Shown: positions 62,168-64,000 of the stretch, piece by piece
How positions within the stretch are numbered: the first letter of the stretch is position 1
How the letters are laid out: the number at the start of each line of letters is the position of its first letter
Assembly: GCF_002902985.1 (NCBI RefSeq)
Contig: NZ_CP026167.1
Location: 1,426,001-1,490,000, forward strand
Length of the DNA: 64,000 nt
DNA from: Leclercia sp. LSNIH1
GTDB taxonomy: Bacteria > Pseudomonadota > Gammaproteobacteria > Enterobacterales > Enterobacteriaceae
Direction of reading: 5' to 3'
Notes under the pieces: model-generated
Database searches by the model: none
What the model was told of the DNA's origin: nothing
What the model saw: the letters and a program-made list of their open reading frames with translations, nothing else
Program-made: the position numbers and the translations under genes

Positions 62168-63196
62168 ATGACGCAATACTGGTGGAAAGATTTATTGGAT
62201 CGGAACAATCGCTGGCAGGGACTGGAGCTGACGGTCCGGGCCGAGCAGCATCCCGGTCATGCCATGGAGATGCTCAGCGGCCACCATGGGCGCATGGCAT
62301 TGCAGTTTCAGGGCGAGACGCTGTTCTGGGCCACAATGCTGAAAGATCATTCCGGCGTCTGGCTGGTCTTTAACGCCGACCATCCCGGTCAGCAGGCGCT
62401 ATTACCGTCAGTGACCTCGGCAGAGGTGGAGTCGGTTAAAGCGCAGGGCGCGCAGGCATGGACAGGCGAATGGTGTCGCTACTTTGCCCGGCGGCTGATG
62501 GATTCGCCAGCGCCATTGCTGACTGCGGGCCGTTGGCTGTTAAGGCCTATGGCACCGGTAAGTCGCACTGCGCAGCCCTCTGTACCCATCGCAGACTGGC
62601 GTTTTGATTCCCCTGCCAGCGCCGGAAACATGGGCTGCAACTGGGTGCTCTATGGCGAGGACTTCCCTGATTTAGCGGACCCGCAAAAAGTCAGGCACGT
62701 GGACTGGTGGTGGGGCGGCAATTTGCTGTTGGGACGTTACCCGATAAACACCGATGCGGGGCGGCTGAAATGGTGGCGTAAAAAATGCCGTGAAGGCGCA
62801 CTGCCGCCGGTGTTGGTCCGGCACATTGCCGGGCTGGCGTCTTTTGTGATCCTTGATGGTCATTATCGTCTGCAGGCGGCAATGGCAGAAGGGATCCCTC
62901 CGCAGTTTTTAGTGCTCAGTGAACTGCATGAGAGAGAGTTTCCCTCCGATCCGCAGCATCAGGAGCGTATTGTCCGTGCGCTGGAGCTACAGCAACGTAA
63001 AAACCCCGCATGCAGCGTTGAAGGGATAAATCAGACGCTGATTAATCTCTATGATACCCGCTATCTCTATGCTGCTACCCATAGTCGCGCCCTGCTTGGC
63101 GACGGAGAAAACTGGGCGCGGGAGATTGAAGCTTATTTGCATAAACATCAGCTTGAGGAATATCTAAGAAGGATCCTTGAACGGGTGGAGGTTTAG
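62168..63196 (+). CDS. Unknown protein with a ParB-like motif
   Basis: The 342-residue protein starts MTQYWWKDLLDRNNRWQGLE after CAGGGAAGGAAAA. Residues 225-245 contain FVILDGHYRLQAAMAEGI, like the nucleotide-binding core of ParB/sulfiredoxin-fold proteins (xxxDGHHRLxA). Its N-terminal half is Trp-rich and without known motifs. Composition is core-like. I cannot assign a pathway; it may be an effector-like or regulatory protein. Confidence 0.6.
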   Translation: MTQYWWKDLLDRNNRWQGLELTVRAEQHPGHAMEMLSGHHGRMALQFQGETLFWATMLKDHSGVWLVFNADHPGQQALLPSVTSAEVESVKAQGAQAWTGEWCRYFARRLMDSPAPLLTAGRWLLRPMAPVSRTAQPSVPIADWRFDSPASAGNMGCNWVLYGEDFPDLADPQKVRHVDWWWGGNLLLGRYPINTDAGRLKWWRKKCREGALPPVLVRHIAGLASFVILDGHYRLQAAMAEGIPPQFLVLSELHEREFPSDPQHQERIVRALELQQRKNPACSVEGINQTLINLYDTRYLYAATHSRALLGDGENWAREIEAYLHKHQLEEYLRRILERVEV

Positions 63197-63720
63197 AATC
63201 TCCGGGAAGGTGCAATCCTGGGCATTGAGCCTCAAAGTGAAATTCCAGAAGAAAAAGCTATCTTCAAATCGAAGACAAAGATTTCCCATCTTGTCGCATA
63301 CCAGACGGGACAATCATGGTGACACCTGAAAGGGTGTTCGTGGGCGATCATGAAGCGAAGAATACAGGCCTTCACCAGCGGGTGAACGTAGGGTTCAGTG
63401 TCGATTATGAAATCACATAACCTTTGCAGGTAGCTGTGCTGAGTCTAAGAGCGCTGGCTCCGGCTTCAGTCCATCAGCAACCTTCAAAAAATGAGGTTAT
63501 GAGTTTTTCAGGACTTTCGGGCGTGGGATGATATTTAATAAAAGTGTATTAATTATTGGTTTTACGCGAGGCGTTAATTCAGTTCGATTTCCACGCGCTT
63601 TGTTTTATATACGCAAGATGCGTCATGCTTAATATCCTCAACTCCGTTTATTAGTAGTTGCCTGACCCAGGCAAAGCCATATCATTCTGCCGATAACAAC
63701 TCTCAATTCAGGTAATAAAG
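63197..63720. other. Gap with no confident gene
   Basis: About 520 bp containing only short frames. An AATAAAAGTGTATTAATTAT stretch near 63538 and TATATA near 63608 may hold promoter elements for the gene at 63721. Confidence 0.35.
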
Positions 63721-64000
63721 ATGAAAGACGCGTGGCTGGGTACGTGCTCTACCACCATCCAAAACTTCGTGGAGCGTTCTACGAGGCTACAGCCAGATAA
63801 TCTTGACCTGGAACTGGTCGAAAAAATTGATTTCGACTACCAGATTAACTTAAGTCTCCATTTTCGCATTGAGACGACAGATCACACGCAGGTAGGGAGA
63901 GTCAGCGCCGGGAACGGCACCCGCGTTTTCACCAGTACTTTCCAGTACGCCGAGGCGCTTCAGGCTGAAACCAGCGCGGTCTTGTCCCGGGCAGAAACAC
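63721..64000 (+). CDS. Unrecognised protein, N-terminal part (cut by window end)
   Basis: The frame starts MKDAWLGTCSTTIQNFVERS after AGGTAATAAAG and is open to the window end (93 codons). It includes LELVEKIDFDYQINLSLHFR and VGRVSAGNGTRVFTS. No family is recognised from the visible part. Confidence 0.5.
   Translation, partial: MKDAWLGTCSTTIQNFVERSTRLQPDNLDLELVEKIDFDYQINLSLHFRIETTDHTQVGRVSAGNGTRVFTSTFQYAEALQAETSAVLSRAET

Overview
The window is a chromosomal segment of an enterobacterium. High-GC core genes read as close relatives of E. coli/Salmonella proteins (treR-treB-treC, mgtA with its mgtL leader, nrdDG, pyrLBI-ridA, argI, rraB). miaE, a chitin-active LPMO (gbpA type), a GH20 hexosaminidase and a DgaE/DgaF-type operon point to Enterobacter, Lelliottia or a neighbouring genus rather than E. 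coli; the genus is an inference.

Positions 1-4900 are an accessory scrap-yard: the end of an IS5 copy, a VapBC toxin-antitoxin pair, an IS3-family remnant, an unrecognised gene, and a broken arsB followed by an intact arsC. Positions 4925-13528 hold a ten-gene operon for an uncharacterised amino-sugar-acid-like substrate: a stand-alone PRD protein, a glycine-rich SFCGS protein, DUF4312/DUF4311/DUF4310 (probably a transporter), an amidohydrolase, DgaE- and DgaF-like enzymes, a lactonase-fold protein and a PRD/PTS-domain regulator. RelBE, nrdG-nrdD, the trehalose genes, mgtA, and a convergent hexosaminidase/gbpA pair (gbpA frameshifted) follow. Positions 28815-31471 carry ridA, pyrI-pyrB-pyrL and yjgK. 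Positions 31660-38561 carry the yagE-F-G-H-xynR cluster for xylonate/xyloside use, lying directly beside argI. In E. coli K-12 the same genes sit beside argF, the IS-flanked argI duplicate.

The main accessory feature is a 13.1-kb element integrated in leuX (tRNA-Leu CAA), bounded by a 63-bp direct repeat (42523-42585 and 55612-55674). It encodes a tyrosine integrase, a second short Cre-like recombinase, an iteron cluster with a winged-helix initiator-like protein, and small DNA-binding proteins. It also encodes a lambda-type head decoration protein and a major capsid protein of the gpE family, but no terminase, portal, protease or tail gene. A GNAT acetyltransferase with a 52-residue partner and a putative defence cargo complete it. 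A consensus Fur box overlaps a near-consensus sigma-70 promoter between the replication-like and capsid modules, and trains of abutting hairpins flank the capsid genes. I read it as an unusual capsid-encoding satellite or phage-plasmid-like element that could be iron-regulated. Its insertion removed the encoded CCA and the native terminator from leuX.

Immediately beyond it, 55.7-60.2 kb is very AT-rich: an HExxH metalloprotease-like gene and a type II restriction-modification system (C5 methyltransferase overlapping a nuclease) with a Vsr repair nuclease. An HNH nuclease/SAM-methyltransferase pair, a protein with a ParB-like motif and the start of an unrecognised gene follow at more typical GC. 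Together, 42.6-62 kb behaves as a leuX-associated mobile and defence hotspot.
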